Source of the DNA: Candidatus Heimdallarchaeota archaeon
Lineage (GTDB): Archaea; Asgardarchaeota; Heimdallarchaeia; Hodarchaeales; Hodarchaeaceae
Length of the DNA stretch: 64,000 nt
NCBI GenBank assembly: GCA_020353515.1
Contig: CP070695.1
Location: 2,822,539-2,886,538, forward strand
Reading direction: 5' to 3'
The translations under genes and the position numbers were made by a program. Below the pieces are notes generated by a model, which saw only the letters and a list, made by a program, of their open reading frames with translations, was not told the origin of the DNA and ran no database searches. Below, piece by piece: positions 27,750-37,249 of this stretch. The first letter of the stretch is position 1, and each line of letters begins with the position of its first letter.

Positions 27750-28661
27750 TCATGTCAATTCTGAGAGAAAGTTAGAATATTCCAGCATGATGGCTTTTCC
27801 TTGTTTCTTCTTTATATTCGGACTTATGTGTTCGAATCCTGCAAATTCAACAAGTTTAGCATTTGTTAATCTTGGTGCTAGATCTCTGGCAAGTTCAATA
27901 GGGGTGACTCGGTCAAAGGTGCCGTTAAGTAATAATACAGGCTTATTTCCTATGGAATTAATACAGGAAGCATAGAAATCAATTTCTTTTTCAATGTCCT
28001 GAGCATAATATCTAAAGAGCAGTTCAAGCGTTCGTATTGGTGTTCCTTCAAGTAATGAAAATGTCCGTCTTTCCAGGATCCAACTAATGAGTTTTTCTTT
28101 CAAGTTTAATTCCGAATATTTCTTTTGAAAGATTGCAGGGGTGTATATTGTTCTTACGATTCGTTTATGATTAGTTGAGTTGATCTTTTCAGACAATATA
28201 TCATCTAATGTCATTAGATCTTCAAGTCGCTCTGTGAAAAGATTTTTCTCCTCCTCAAGCTTTGGACCAAGAAGATTGACAATGCCATATCCCGCAAGAC
28301 TCACTATTCTGTCAGGAAATAATCCAGTAAAAACTTGTCCCACCATGGATCCCTTGCTAACTCCAAAAAGATGAGCTTTTTTGATTTTCAAAAAATCGAG
28401 CAATCCTAAAAGTTCATCTGCCAAGGCCTTAAGAGTAAATTGCTCTATTTTGGGGGAGGATTTTCCGATGCCTTGATAGTCATATAGCACATAAGGATAA
28501 TCATCTTGAGTCAAATCCCGAAATGCAGGCAAATAGGTTGATAACCATTGTCTATAGTTGAATATTGAACCATTTAAGAAGATAACAGGCGGTGTGTTTG
28601 AATCACGCTTTTCGTAAAAATAATCGATTTCAACATCATCTTGAATTTTGGCTAATGGCAT
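27750..28661 (-). CDS. alpha/beta hydrolase
   Basis: A 303-residue hydrolase fold. The oxyanion region is VIFLNGSIFNYRQW, the nucleophile Ser102 sits in HLFGVSKGSMVG, the acid is likely the Asp in LLLNGTFDRVTP, and the catalytic His is in FAGFEHIS. Such enzymes are esterases, lipases or C-C hydrolases; which one cannot be told. No signal peptide. It is divergent from the DinB-like gene, with a short shared promoter space. Confidence 0.88.
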   Translation of the reverse strand: MPLAKIQDDVEIDYFYEKRDSNTPPVIFLNGSIFNYRQWLSTYLPAFRDLTQDDYPYVLYDYQGIGKSSPKIEQFTLKALADELLGLLDFLKIKKAHLFGVSKGSMVGQVFTGLFPDRIVSLAGYGIVNLLGPKLEEEKNLFTERLEDLMTLDDILSEKINSTNHKRIVRTIYTPAIFQKKYSELNLKEKLISWILERRTFSLLEGTPIRTLELLFRYYAQDIEKEIDFYASCINSIGNKPVLLLNGTFDRVTPIELARDLAPRLTNAKLVEFAGFEHISPNIKKKQGKAIMLEYSNFLSELT

Positions 28662-28774
28662 TTAACCACCTTTTCCTAGCTCTTTTTTAGCAACTCATGA
28701 GGAATTTTGGTAATAACAACCTTAATGGAAGGACACTTATTAGATGCTATGATGATAACTATTTTGTGGGAAAG

Positions 28775-29230
28775 ATGAAAAGAGCCCAAATTGCAGTTTA
28801 TAAACAATTATGGGAATATTTTCTACGACAAGGACTGAAAACAATTGAGATTATTGAAGAAGAGGATGCCTGGGAGGTTAGAACCTTTCCTCAGGAATAC
28901 TCAGTGAGGGAAACATTCCATCACACCGTCCAAGCAATTTATGAAGATGCAGGCAGATGATTTATGGACGAGTTCAGAAAATATAAATCAAGTGGGATCC
29001 CTTCAGACGATTTGACCCGAGCTGTAAATCGTATGCTTAAGGCATTTGGAAAATTCAATGATGAAGAGCTGAGTAATGAAATAACATTCCAATGGGGAGA
29101 AAAAACAACAATTGCAGGAGCGATTCAGCAAAACCTGTTCCACGTGGTTGGGCATTTCAGCCAACTGCGAAATTGGGTAGGACAAGCCAAACGAAGGCGA
29201 GGGAGAGGGACACGGGATGATATATTATGA
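28775..29230 (+). pseudogene. DinB-like four-helix protein split by in-frame TGA
   Basis: From the ATG at 28775 (GTGGGAAAG before it) the frame reads MKRAQIAVYKQLWEYF ... RETFHHTVQAIYEDAGR, a TGA at 28958-28960, then FMDEFRKYK ... NLFHVVGHFSQLRNWVG. The three histidine positions expected for a DinB metal site (FHH, then FHVVGH) lie on both sides of the stop. Without it the product would be 151 residues, with the stop at residue 62. DinB-family proteins often have tryptophan near this point. An upstream ATG at 28697 exists but adds an odd leader. Confidence 0.68.
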
Positions 29231-29253
29231 GGAGAAGAAAAAGGGAGACCTCA

Positions 29254-31974
29254 TTATTTTTTCTTAAGTTTTCGAATCGAAATCACTAGTGTAACTAAGG
29301 CTACGAGAAGTATGAAGCTATCCATACTTGTTGTGATGTCCGAGCTCGTTGAGGTAGTCCCTGATGATGGGTTTATGACACTAAACGCCTCTGAGATAGA
29401 CTCTGCTGTTACCCCTTCCGAACAGGTTGCTACGACTTTAATCCGATAACTGAGGCCGTTCGGTACTGTAGTCGTATCCCACGAGTAACTAGTGGTGGTC
29501 AAGCCGCTCACAAGTGGAGTCCACGTTGCACCATCATCTGCAGAGAAATACATTGTGTAATTGAGGGAGTGTCCGAATGGATCAAAAGATGCACTCCATT
29601 CGATACTGACAGAACCGCTAAGCATGTCTCCGCTCTTGGGAGAGGTGATATGAAAGGTAGATAGCTGATGAGGCGAGTTTACAATGAAAAAAGTCTCAGT
29701 AGAAACCACCTGTGCAATGAAGCCTAAAGAATCCACAGCCTGAACTTTGAGTAGAATGTACGATCCATCTGAAATGGTTGTAGTATCTAAAGTATAATCT
29801 GTAGTGATCATACCTGAAGTGAGAGTTATCCAACTTCCTCCGTCATTTGGAGAGTACAAGACCGAATAGGTGAGAGGATGACCAAAAATATCCATTGAAG
29901 TAGTCCATTGAATAAGTACAAGGCCAGATAGGGTTAAATTTTCAGTGGATGGAGCCAGAATTACGGGTGCTGACAAATGATATGGATTTAGTCGAGGGGA
30001 GGGATCCTGATTCCCGAGGCTACCTTCTATAGTATATATTGCATATACTCCCGTACCAGTCCAATCACTCCAGTAATTCTCATAAAACACATTAGTTGAA
30101 CCCTCATCTGTAGCTTGAGCGAGGTTATTGGACAGGTCATTTTGCGAGATAATACTGTTTAACAAGTCGGGTCCAATTCTTAGTCCCCATTCATTATTAT
30201 AAAACAAATTGAATGAGACCGTAATATTATTACCAGAAAAAAAATCAATACCAGCTTCGTTATTATAGAAAAAATTCCTGAAAATAGTGATATTATTGGT
30301 ATCACCTCCTGAAACGACCCCATTGATATTATCATGTATACTGTTATATGTAATGCCAGAATTGTTTGAACTACCAACATCGATAGCAAATTCAGTGTGA
30401 AAAACAGTATTATCGAAAACATTATTGTCTTCAGAGCCACCAAGACTTATTCCCCATCGATCTCTTGTTAGAACTGGCATATAAATAGTGTTTTCGTTAA
30501 TGGTGGTGAAACGTGACCCGGACCCAATGTGAATTCCTATATTATTGAAATTATGAATTCTATTTCTGATGATATAAGTATTCCCTGAATCATCTGAAGA
30601 AATTCCTTTGTCATTATTGTCGTACAGTGTGTTGTTACACAAAGTATTATTGTCATTCCTACTATAAATTCCTAAACCATCGAATAAACTTAAGATAATC
30701 CCAGTCATCATGTTATTATAGATTGAATTATTGAGAACAGAGTTATTGAGGGAGCCAAAAAGGTGAATTCCATCATTAGCATTATTAAATACTTCATTGT
30801 CAGCAATTGTGGTAAAATTAGCTGCTGCAACGCTGATTCCATGCCTACCGTTACTTCTGATAATATTATTGGAAACAACTGAATTCTTGGAACGAAGTAT
30901 TAGTATTCCATTGTCAAAATTATCAAACACCGTGTTATTGAAAATATTAGCAGAGGAACAATCAACAGTAATACCACTAGTCCAGTAATCAGGGAAACCA
31001 GACCCAAAACGGAGGCTATTATTAAAGCAGGTGTTATTGAAAATGGAATTGAAAATATCTAGATTGATTGGAATTGTATAGATGAGAATCCCACTTGCTC
31101 CACTATTATAGATGGTATTAGAGAAAAGGGTATTATTGGTGGAATCAGCATCCGCTATCTTAATTCCATTTAAATAGCTATTATAGGCTGTATTATGGGA
31201 AATGGTGTTTTCACTGCAAGAGAAGAGAGAAATCCCCGAATAAGGGTGATCGTGAACGTAGTTATCAGAAATGAGATTGTGACTAGAATTACTTAGACTT
31301 ATACCCGCTCCACCTGAATTATAAATAGTGTTGGATCCGATTGTATTGTTTTCTGAAGCTGAAACCATAATCCCGTCCCAACCATTATTATAGATCGTAT
31401 TGTTGTAAAGAGTGTTATTATGAGAGGGAGTCCCTTCACCCAGTCTGATCCCATCCTCACTGTTATCAAAAATGGTATTATTGGCTACAATGTTGAAATC
31501 TGATCTCCTAGCAACATTAACACCAGACCACCCGTTGTTAATAATGGTATTATTGACAATGGTCCCATGAATGACTTCATCAAAATAAACCCCATTTCCA
31601 ATAGTTCCTAAGCCATTGATAAGGCAATTAGCAATACGGAAATAATATGTAGTACTCCGAATGTCTATGAGTCCGACTAACGTATCACTTGGATCTGTAA
31701 TATTATAATTCTCAATCCTGATAGGATCATCAATAGTGCCTCGACCAGGAAAAGTAGCATTTAGCAGTACATCTGAATCAATAAAAATTGGTCCACTTTC
31801 GACGTACATTTGAGTACTGGTAATTTTTGGAGATGGTATTCTCGGTCGTGTGGGTATTTTATTTGAAAATAATTCTTCTGGAGTGGATAGGAGTTCATAG
31901 GACGATAAATAAGGAATCATTCCAAATACAAGAAGAAATCCTATGAATATACAAAAAGATTTATCGAAATTCAC
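29254..31974 (-). CDS. NosD-like beta-helix surface protein with Ig-like domains
   Basis: A 906-residue protein with an N-terminal membrane segment or signal (about residues 8-25), then the entry motif FPGRGTIDDPIRIENYNIT, then about 500 residues of parallel beta-helix repeats of the NNTIYNNG type. Two Ig-like repeats follow (GGSWITLTSG and GATWTPLVSG, each with YSWDTTT-type ends), then a serine/threonine-rich stretch and a C-terminal membrane segment ending KLKKK. It is anchored outside the cell. Likely roles are carbohydrate binding or cell-surface structure. It is not part of a nitrous-oxide reductase operon. Confidence 0.88.
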   Translation of the reverse strand: MNFDKSFCIFIGFLLVFGMIPYLSSYELLSTPEELFSNKIPTRPRIPSPKITSTQMYVESGPIFIDSDVLLNATFPGRGTIDDPIRIENYNITDPSDTLVGLIDIRSTTYYFRIANCLINGLGTIGNGVYFDEVIHGTIVNNTIINNGWSGVNVARRSDFNIVANNTIFDNSEDGIRLGEGTPSHNNTLYNNTIYNNGWDGIMVSASENNTIGSNTIYNSGGAGISLSNSSHNLISDNYVHDHPYSGISLFSCSENTISHNTAYNSYLNGIKIADADSTNNTLFSNTIYNSGASGILIYTIPINLDIFNSIFNNTCFNNSLRFGSGFPDYWTSGITVDCSSANIFNNTVFDNFDNGILILRSKNSVVSNNIIRSNGRHGISVAAANFTTIADNEVFNNANDGIHLFGSLNNSVLNNSIYNNMMTGIILSLFDGLGIYSRNDNNTLCNNTLYDNNDKGISSDDSGNTYIIRNRIHNFNNIGIHIGSGSRFTTINENTIYMPVLTRDRWGISLGGSEDNNVFDNTVFHTEFAIDVGSSNNSGITYNSIHDNINGVVSGGDTNNITIFRNFFYNNEAGIDFFSGNNITVSFNLFYNNEWGLRIGPDLLNSIISQNDLSNNLAQATDEGSTNVFYENYWSDWTGTGVYAIYTIEGSLGNQDPSPRLNPYHLSAPVILAPSTENLTLSGLVLIQWTTSMDIFGHPLTYSVLYSPNDGGSWITLTSGMITTDYTLDTTTISDGSYILLKVQAVDSLGFIAQVVSTETFFIVNSPHQLSTFHITSPKSGDMLSGSVSIEWSASFDPFGHSLNYTMYFSADDGATWTPLVSGLTTTSYSWDTTTVPNGLSYRIKVVATCSEGVTAESISEAFSVINPSSGTTSTSSDITTSMDSFILLVALVTLVISIRKLKKK

Positions 31975-32171
31975 TTTTTTTCCTTCCTTAAATCCTCTAC
32001 CATCTATTTAGGAATGCTCATTCAAAAGATAGAAGGATAGGTTCTAATTGGACACTAATTATTTCTTTGAAAACTGACTCGATATTGAACTTAGACTGGA
32101 TAATTGAATCAATAGCCAATTTTCTTCTTCTTAAATCAGGACTATTCAATATTCGTCCATTCTCGTAAAAA

Positions 32172-33995
32172 TCAACCATAAAAAACCTCTTGCTTTTCTT
32201 TCAATCGGGAAATTGCTAGCTTAAAGGCCTCTTTTAAGATGAAGAGAAGCTTAAAACCCTTGGGGGTGATTGCATAATTTCTAAATCGGGCGTCACGTAA
32301 AACTTTGTCGCTAATGAACGATTCGATATAGTGCAAGTCAGTGAGTCGTTTGATTTCTTTGGAGAGAGTAGAGCGAGGGATCTCCATACTTTGCGCTAAT
32401 TGTGCAGGATTGGTATCAGTCGGATCTTGATACGCAATTTCAATCAAAGTTAAGATGGTTCGCCACCTCAGTCCGGAGCGAAGATCCTTTTTTATGTCAG
32501 CGGGGAAGAACTCGACTAGTGTAATGGTTTCTGCGGGTTTTAAGAGAGGCACAGGGGCTGGTTCAGGAAGCGCAGCCGCTTGAATATTTTCCAATCCAAC
32601 AACGATTTTATGATATAGAGGTTTGATACGGTCAATCTGGTCTGCTGAGGTAAAGTCAGTAAATGGTTCTTCAACTACAGGTTCCTTAAAGCGTGAAACA
32701 TAAAGAAAATACCCCCCACCCATACTGGCTGTAATCCCAACTAAAACAACGACAAAAAACAGGAAAATTCCTGAATAGTCAGGCCTGCCTTTATCGATAT
32801 TATTAATCGCTTGAACAGATAACACCACGAGAGGATAGAGATCCGAATTATTGGCCCTCCCATCAATTAAATAGGGAGTATCTATAATCAGATCATCATT
32901 AGCATCGTCCTTAGAGGCCCAATCATCCCAATAGTTACCTAAAAAGGTATTACGCACACCAACATTAAAAGCTTGGATACCTCCTCCATTATTGCCTGTA
33001 AAATTATTATATTGGAGTACATTATCATTGGAGCCAACAGTGAGCTGTACCCCATAAAGTAAATTGTTTAAGAGTGTGTTATGCATAATCATGTTTTTTG
33101 AGGCGTATTCAAGGTGAATCCCCTGCTTTTGATTACCATAGATGGTATTGTTGGTGAGAAGGTTATTCTGAGCCGAATTAAGAAGCTTGATCCCAAAATA
33201 ATTCTCAAAGATGGAATTATTTACAAGCTGATTGGTGGAGGAGTTATCAAGAAGCAGACCACATTGCGAGAACGATCCAAGCTGGTGATTGTAAAGGATG
33301 TTCTGACTAATAGTAGTATTATCAGTATCCTTCATGTGAACACCGTTAATCCCATTATCATGAACACGATTGTTAGATACAGAACAATTAGTAGAGACAT
33401 CAAGAAAAATACCAAAACGTAAATTTGAAGAAATACTGTTGTTATGGAAAAGGGAATCTGAAATTGCAGTAGCATGAATCCCATCCTCAGCATTCAGAAT
33501 GACATTCCCATTAATGAAGGCATGGTGGACATTGGAAAGATATATCCCAGCAGAAGCAGTTGACAGACCATCAAGAGAATTGTTATTAATCCAGAAATAA
33601 ACGGTCGTATCACTAATATGAATCAAAGCACCACTAGAGGCGGTGATATTGAGATGTTCAATTCGATACGGATCATCAAGAGTCCCCGTACCTGGAAAAT
33701 CGTAAATAGCGAAATGGTCATTCATGGTAATTGTAATCGGTGAATGGAGGGTATAAACTTGAGCAATAATTCCTGGTAAACTATCTCTCAGACTAAATGG
33801 GGTATTATTATCGCTCTTATATATGTTCAAGTAATAGGTGAGAACTATAGTTAAAACAAAGAGGAGGAGAATCTTGGGTCGTTTCAAGCGTAGTCCCAAC
33901 CTACTTGAGTACACTGAGATAGTCAAGTCATGAACTAGGGGAAAGCTGATTGTAAGTTTAAAAAAGATTGCTCTAACATGGCAAAAATACCACAT
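32172..33995 (-). CDS. beta-helix / membrane / winged-helix one-component regulator
   Basis: A 607-residue protein. The first membrane segment is near residues 42-56, and an outside NosD-like beta-helix runs from about residue 90 (FPGTGTLDDPYRIEHLNIT) to 385. A second membrane segment follows at about 409-433. Residues 505-607 form a winged helix: LTLIEIAYQD, NPAQLAQSMEIPRSTLSKEIKRLTDLHYI, then YAITPKGFKLL. This suggests that something sensed outside is passed to DNA. The first 27 residues look unnatural; the start may be the GTG at 33914. It neighbours another NosD-like gene, a possible target. Confidence 0.85.
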   Translation of the reverse strand: MWYFCHVRAIFFKLTISFPLVHDLTISVYSSRLGLRLKRPKILLLFVLTIVLTYYLNIYKSDNNTPFSLRDSLPGIIAQVYTLHSPITITMNDHFAIYDFPGTGTLDDPYRIEHLNITASSGALIHISDTTVYFWINNNSLDGLSTASAGIYLSNVHHAFINGNVILNAEDGIHATAISDSLFHNNSISSNLRFGIFLDVSTNCSVSNNRVHDNGINGVHMKDTDNTTISQNILYNHQLGSFSQCGLLLDNSSTNQLVNNSIFENYFGIKLLNSAQNNLLTNNTIYGNQKQGIHLEYASKNMIMHNTLLNNLLYGVQLTVGSNDNVLQYNNFTGNNGGGIQAFNVGVRNTFLGNYWDDWASKDDANDDLIIDTPYLIDGRANNSDLYPLVVLSVQAINNIDKGRPDYSGIFLFFVVVLVGITASMGGGYFLYVSRFKEPVVEEPFTDFTSADQIDRIKPLYHKIVVGLENIQAAALPEPAPVPLLKPAETITLVEFFPADIKKDLRSGLRWRTILTLIEIAYQDPTDTNPAQLAQSMEIPRSTLSKEIKRLTDLHYIESFISDKVLRDARFRNYAITPKGFKLLFILKEAFKLAISRLKEKQEVFYG

Positions 33996-34054
33996 TGATA
34001 AATAAATTATTTAATGTCTAATTTAACCGGGTGATCTATAGGATATTGAAAAAA

Positions 34055-35272
34055 ATGGTGAAGATTATTGTGCTAGGAGGAGCTGGGGTTGTAGGGCGGG
34101 TAACGGTGAAGACTCTTACTACATTTTCTGAAGTTTCAGAAGTGATCATCGGAGATATTGACATCAAGAAAGCCCATGAAATAGCTGAAGAGATAAATTC
34201 AGACAAAGTTCTCGTATGTGAAGTCGACATCACCGACCCAAAAACTGTTCAGAACACAATAAGGGATATTGATATTGTCATAAATTGTGTGGGCCCCTTC
34301 TATAAATTTGGTCCTCTTATTCTAAAATCAGCAATAGAAACAGGAAGGAACTATGTTGATATTAATGATGATGTAGACGCAACACAAGAAGCCCTCAAAA
34401 TGGATAATGATGCTAAAAAAATGAATATTACTGCTTTGATTGGGATGGGGAGTTCTCCAGGGATCACGAATTTGTTGGCAAAATTCGCGGCTGATCAATT
34501 GCTTGATGAAGTGCATTCGATTGATCTCTATCATGCACATGGGGGGGAACCATTTGAAGGACCCGGAGTAATTTATCATCGAATTCACTCCATGAGTATT
34601 GATATCCCAGTTTTCCTTGAAGGCAAGTTTGTCTCTGTGGGTTTCTTTGACACCAATGGAAGAGCATTAGAAGAGGAAATTGATTTTCTGAAACTTGGAA
34701 AATATCGTGTCCATCCATATCCACATCCAGAAACAATCACTCTCCCTAAATATATCAAAGATGTCAAGCGAGTCACAAACAAAGGCACAGTTATCCCCTC
34801 TGAATATTTCTATCTGATCACTAACCTGGTTAAACTAGGACTTACTGATGAAGAACCTTTGACTGTGAGAGGAAACATAATCTCTCCCCTTGATTTCACA
34901 ATTTCATACATCATTAAACAGAGAGAGAGAATATTGAAGGAACAGAATTTTGGCTCCCAACGGGGTTGCATAAAGATTGTTGTAAAAGGGAAAAAAGATG
35001 AAAAAACTCACACATATATATTTTCATTGGCATCAGAGAACCAAGCGATGGGAGAGGCAACAGGCATCCCTGCTGCTATTGGCGCTGTCCTTCTAAATAG
35101 AAAAAAAATAACAAAGAAAGGAGTTTTACCACCAGAAGCTTGTGTGAATCCTCTAGATTTTTTAAATGTTATGCAAGAACATCTTGGACTTGAAACTGCC
35201 AGTGGAAAAGACTCACCTTTAACAATTGAATCCATTGACGAAGATGGAAATAGTGAAATAATTACTTTATAG
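34055..35272 (+). CDS. saccharopine-dehydrogenase-like NAD(P) oxidoreductase
   Basis: About 405 residues from the ATG at 34055 (MVKIIVLGGAGVVGRVTVKTL); the open GTG at 34031 would put eight residues before the Rossmann fold. The dinucleotide loop GGAGVVG is at residues 8-14, followed by VIIGDIDIKKAHEIAEE. IVINCVGPFYKFG and GRNYVDINDD are typical of the saccharopine/lysine-6-dehydrogenase family. The FGGY kinase follows after 14 bases, so the two form an operon. The substrate pair is unknown; lysine metabolism is one option. Confidence 0.85.
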   Translation: MVKIIVLGGAGVVGRVTVKTLTTFSEVSEVIIGDIDIKKAHEIAEEINSDKVLVCEVDITDPKTVQNTIRDIDIVINCVGPFYKFGPLILKSAIETGRNYVDINDDVDATQEALKMDNDAKKMNITALIGMGSSPGITNLLAKFAADQLLDEVHSIDLYHAHGGEPFEGPGVIYHRIHSMSIDIPVFLEGKFVSVGFFDTNGRALEEEIDFLKLGKYRVHPYPHPETITLPKYIKDVKRVTNKGTVIPSEYFYLITNLVKLGLTDEEPLTVRGNIISPLDFTISYIIKQRERILKEQNFGSQRGCIKIVVKGKKDEKTHTYIFSLASENQAMGEATGIPAAIGAVLLNRKKITKKGVLPPEACVNPLDFLNVMQEHLGLETASGKDSPLTIESIDEDGNSEIITL

Positions 35273-35286
35273 TAAAAAGGATAGTT

Positions 35287-36858
35287 ATGTCAAACCAAAA
35301 CAGTAAATATGTATTGGTGTTCGATCATGGAACATCAGGTGTAAAAGCTGCCATTTGTTCGATGTACGGAGAAGTTTTAGATTTTGTTTTTGAAAAGACA
35401 CCAGTATATCTGATAGGAAAGAGTGGTGCTGAACAAGATCCCGATGAATGGTGGAAAGCGATAATTACAACAACACATCAGCTGATTGATAAAGATTTAG
35501 TTCCCATTGATGATATCGTTGCGATATCATGTTCAAGTCAATGGTCGGGGACAATTCCTGTGGACGCTAATGGAAATCATTTAATGAATGCAATTATCTG
35601 GATGGATTCGCGAGGGGCCCCCTACCTGAAAAAAACATTGAAAGGGTTTCCGAAGATTTCAGGGTATCCATTGAAGGACATCATAAGATTTATTTATAAA
35701 ACAGGGGGAGCACCAGGATTATCAGGAAAGGATCCAATTTCCCATATATTGTATATTAAAAATGAACTTCCTGAGATTTATGATAGCACCTACAAATTCC
35801 TCGACTGTGTTGATTTTTTGAATCTAAAATTCTCAGGAAAATTCGCGGCTTCTACTGGTTCTATTACCCTCCATTGGGTCACAAATACCCGTAATATCCG
35901 TAATGTAAGGTATGACAATTCCTTGATAAAACGGTTTAAACTTGATAGAACCAAATTACCTGAATTAAAAGATCCTACAGAGATTTTGGGATCTGTAAAA
36001 ACAACTGTTGCGGACAAATTAGGTATAAATCAGAATACAAAAGTAGCAATGGGTGCTCCAGATCTACTTTGTGCGATAATTGGCTCAGGAGCAGTAAAGG
36101 ATTATCAAGGACATGTATATATTGGAACTAGTTCCTGGGTGATTTGTCACGTCCCCTATAAAAAAACTGATATTTCTCACAATATAGTTTCAATTCCTGC
36201 AGTGATCCCTGAAAAATATTTCGTTGTTAATGAACAGGAAAGTGCTGGAGCTTGTTTGAATTTCTTACGTGACAATATTTTCTATATTGATAATGAAAGC
36301 TACTTTGGAAATCCCGCTGCGTATGTAATCTTTGATAAAATTGTTGAAAATGTCCCAGTTGGGAGTGATGGAGTCATCTTTACTCCTTGGCTTTACGGAG
36401 AACGAACACCTATTGAAGACCATACGGTCCGTGGGGGTTTTTTTAACCTTTCTTTAAACACCAAAAAAGAACATTTAATCAGAGCAGTATTTGAAGGAGT
36501 AGCTTATAATACTCGTTGGGTCTTAAGATATGTTGAAGCCTTTATCAAGAGAAAAATGGATCCCTTGAATATTATTGGTGGTGGTGCTCAATCTGACGTA
36601 TGGTGTCAGATCTATGCTGATGTATTGAACAGAACTATTCAACGCGTCGAGGAACCAATTCAAGCTAACGCAAGGGGAGCCGCTTTTCTTGCTTCTGTTG
36701 CTTTAGGGTACATTACTTTTAATGATATTCCCAATCTCATTCAGTATTCTACAATTTTTCATCCAAAGCCAAAGCATGTGGAAACGTACAACCGTTTTTT
36801 CCCAGAATTTGTAACGATCTACAAGAATAATCGAAAAATATACAAACGATTGAACTGA
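35287..36858 (+). CDS. FGGY-family carbohydrate kinase (xylulokinase-like)
   Basis: This 523-residue sugar kinase fold has the N-terminal phosphate loop LVFDHGTSGVKAAIC (about residue 12), AEQDPDEWWKA (about 50), SGTIPVD and IIWMDSR, and the C-terminal ATP-binding stretch IIGGGAQSDVWCQIYADVL (about 431-449) with ANARGAAFLASV. Family members phosphorylate pentoses, glycerol or related polyols; xylulokinase-like is the closest by eye. It is translationally close to the saccharopine-dehydrogenase-like gene, an unusual pairing. Confidence 0.9.
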   Translation: MSNQNSKYVLVFDHGTSGVKAAICSMYGEVLDFVFEKTPVYLIGKSGAEQDPDEWWKAIITTTHQLIDKDLVPIDDIVAISCSSQWSGTIPVDANGNHLMNAIIWMDSRGAPYLKKTLKGFPKISGYPLKDIIRFIYKTGGAPGLSGKDPISHILYIKNELPEIYDSTYKFLDCVDFLNLKFSGKFAASTGSITLHWVTNTRNIRNVRYDNSLIKRFKLDRTKLPELKDPTEILGSVKTTVADKLGINQNTKVAMGAPDLLCAIIGSGAVKDYQGHVYIGTSSWVICHVPYKKTDISHNIVSIPAVIPEKYFVVNEQESAGACLNFLRDNIFYIDNESYFGNPAAYVIFDKIVENVPVGSDGVIFTPWLYGERTPIEDHTVRGGFFNLSLNTKKEHLIRAVFEGVAYNTRWVLRYVEAFIKRKMDPLNIIGGGAQSDVWCQIYADVLNRTIQRVEEPIQANARGAAFLASVALGYITFNDIPNLIQYSTIFHPKPKHVETYNRFFPEFVTIYKNNRKIYKRLN

Positions 36859-37249
36859 ATATGTTTCCTTCTACTGATTTTTTGGAAAAAGTTTATGCCT
36901 TTCTAAGGAAGCATGGTTTCCAATCGCCTTGGTAACCCTGATAACTCCTTAAGCTACTTAATGAAGAGATTTACTAGCTAATACAAACAGAGTACAAATG
37001 ACGAAGACATGGCCCAGATGTCAAATAGTGAAATGTCAAGCCATGATGATACCATGGTATTATCAATTTTCCCGACATAATTGATTATCAGTTGAATGAA
37101 AGCAGGAATTACTTTCATTAGTAAACATACTATTTTGAGAAAATGAGTCATAGTGCACAAGGGGTGGTAGCTAGCTGCAAAAAAACAGAAGAACTTATAT
37201 ACTTCTATGTATCGAATATCTATGTATATTAATCAAGAAGGAATGTATA
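36859..37249. other. intergenic space with weak repeat and PadR promoter
   Basis: No convincing gene. A short frame on the minus strand (36978-37160) is hydrophobic but has no support. Around 36928-36960 the words GATAACTCCTTAAGC match the core of the dispersed repeat found after 47 kb. The right end carries the PadR promoter. Confidence 0.45.
37193..37230 (+). promoter_or_regulatory. promoter and possible operator of PadR gene
   Basis: A TATA-like ACTTATATACTT (37193-37204) is followed by two direct TCTATGTAT repeats (37204-37212 and 37219-37227) 15 bases apart, just before the GTG start. PadR proteins usually repress their own operon, so these repeats are candidate binding sites. Confidence 0.45.

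Noticed and set aside
17060..28960. A changed genetic code with TGA as a sense codon throughout
   Set aside because: Many intact genes end in TGA with no open frame beyond, for example those ending at 36858, 43484, 43887 and 45562. At most there is local readthrough or decay.
34328..34788. Several antisense frames under the saccharopine-dehydrogenase-like gene
   Set aside because: The plus-strand protein is clearly real and these frames have no recognisable content.
36978..37160. 60-residue hydrophobic minus-strand frame
   Set aside because: No ribosome site, no promoter, and it overlaps the PadR upstream region; hydrophobic short frames are common in AT-rich DNA.
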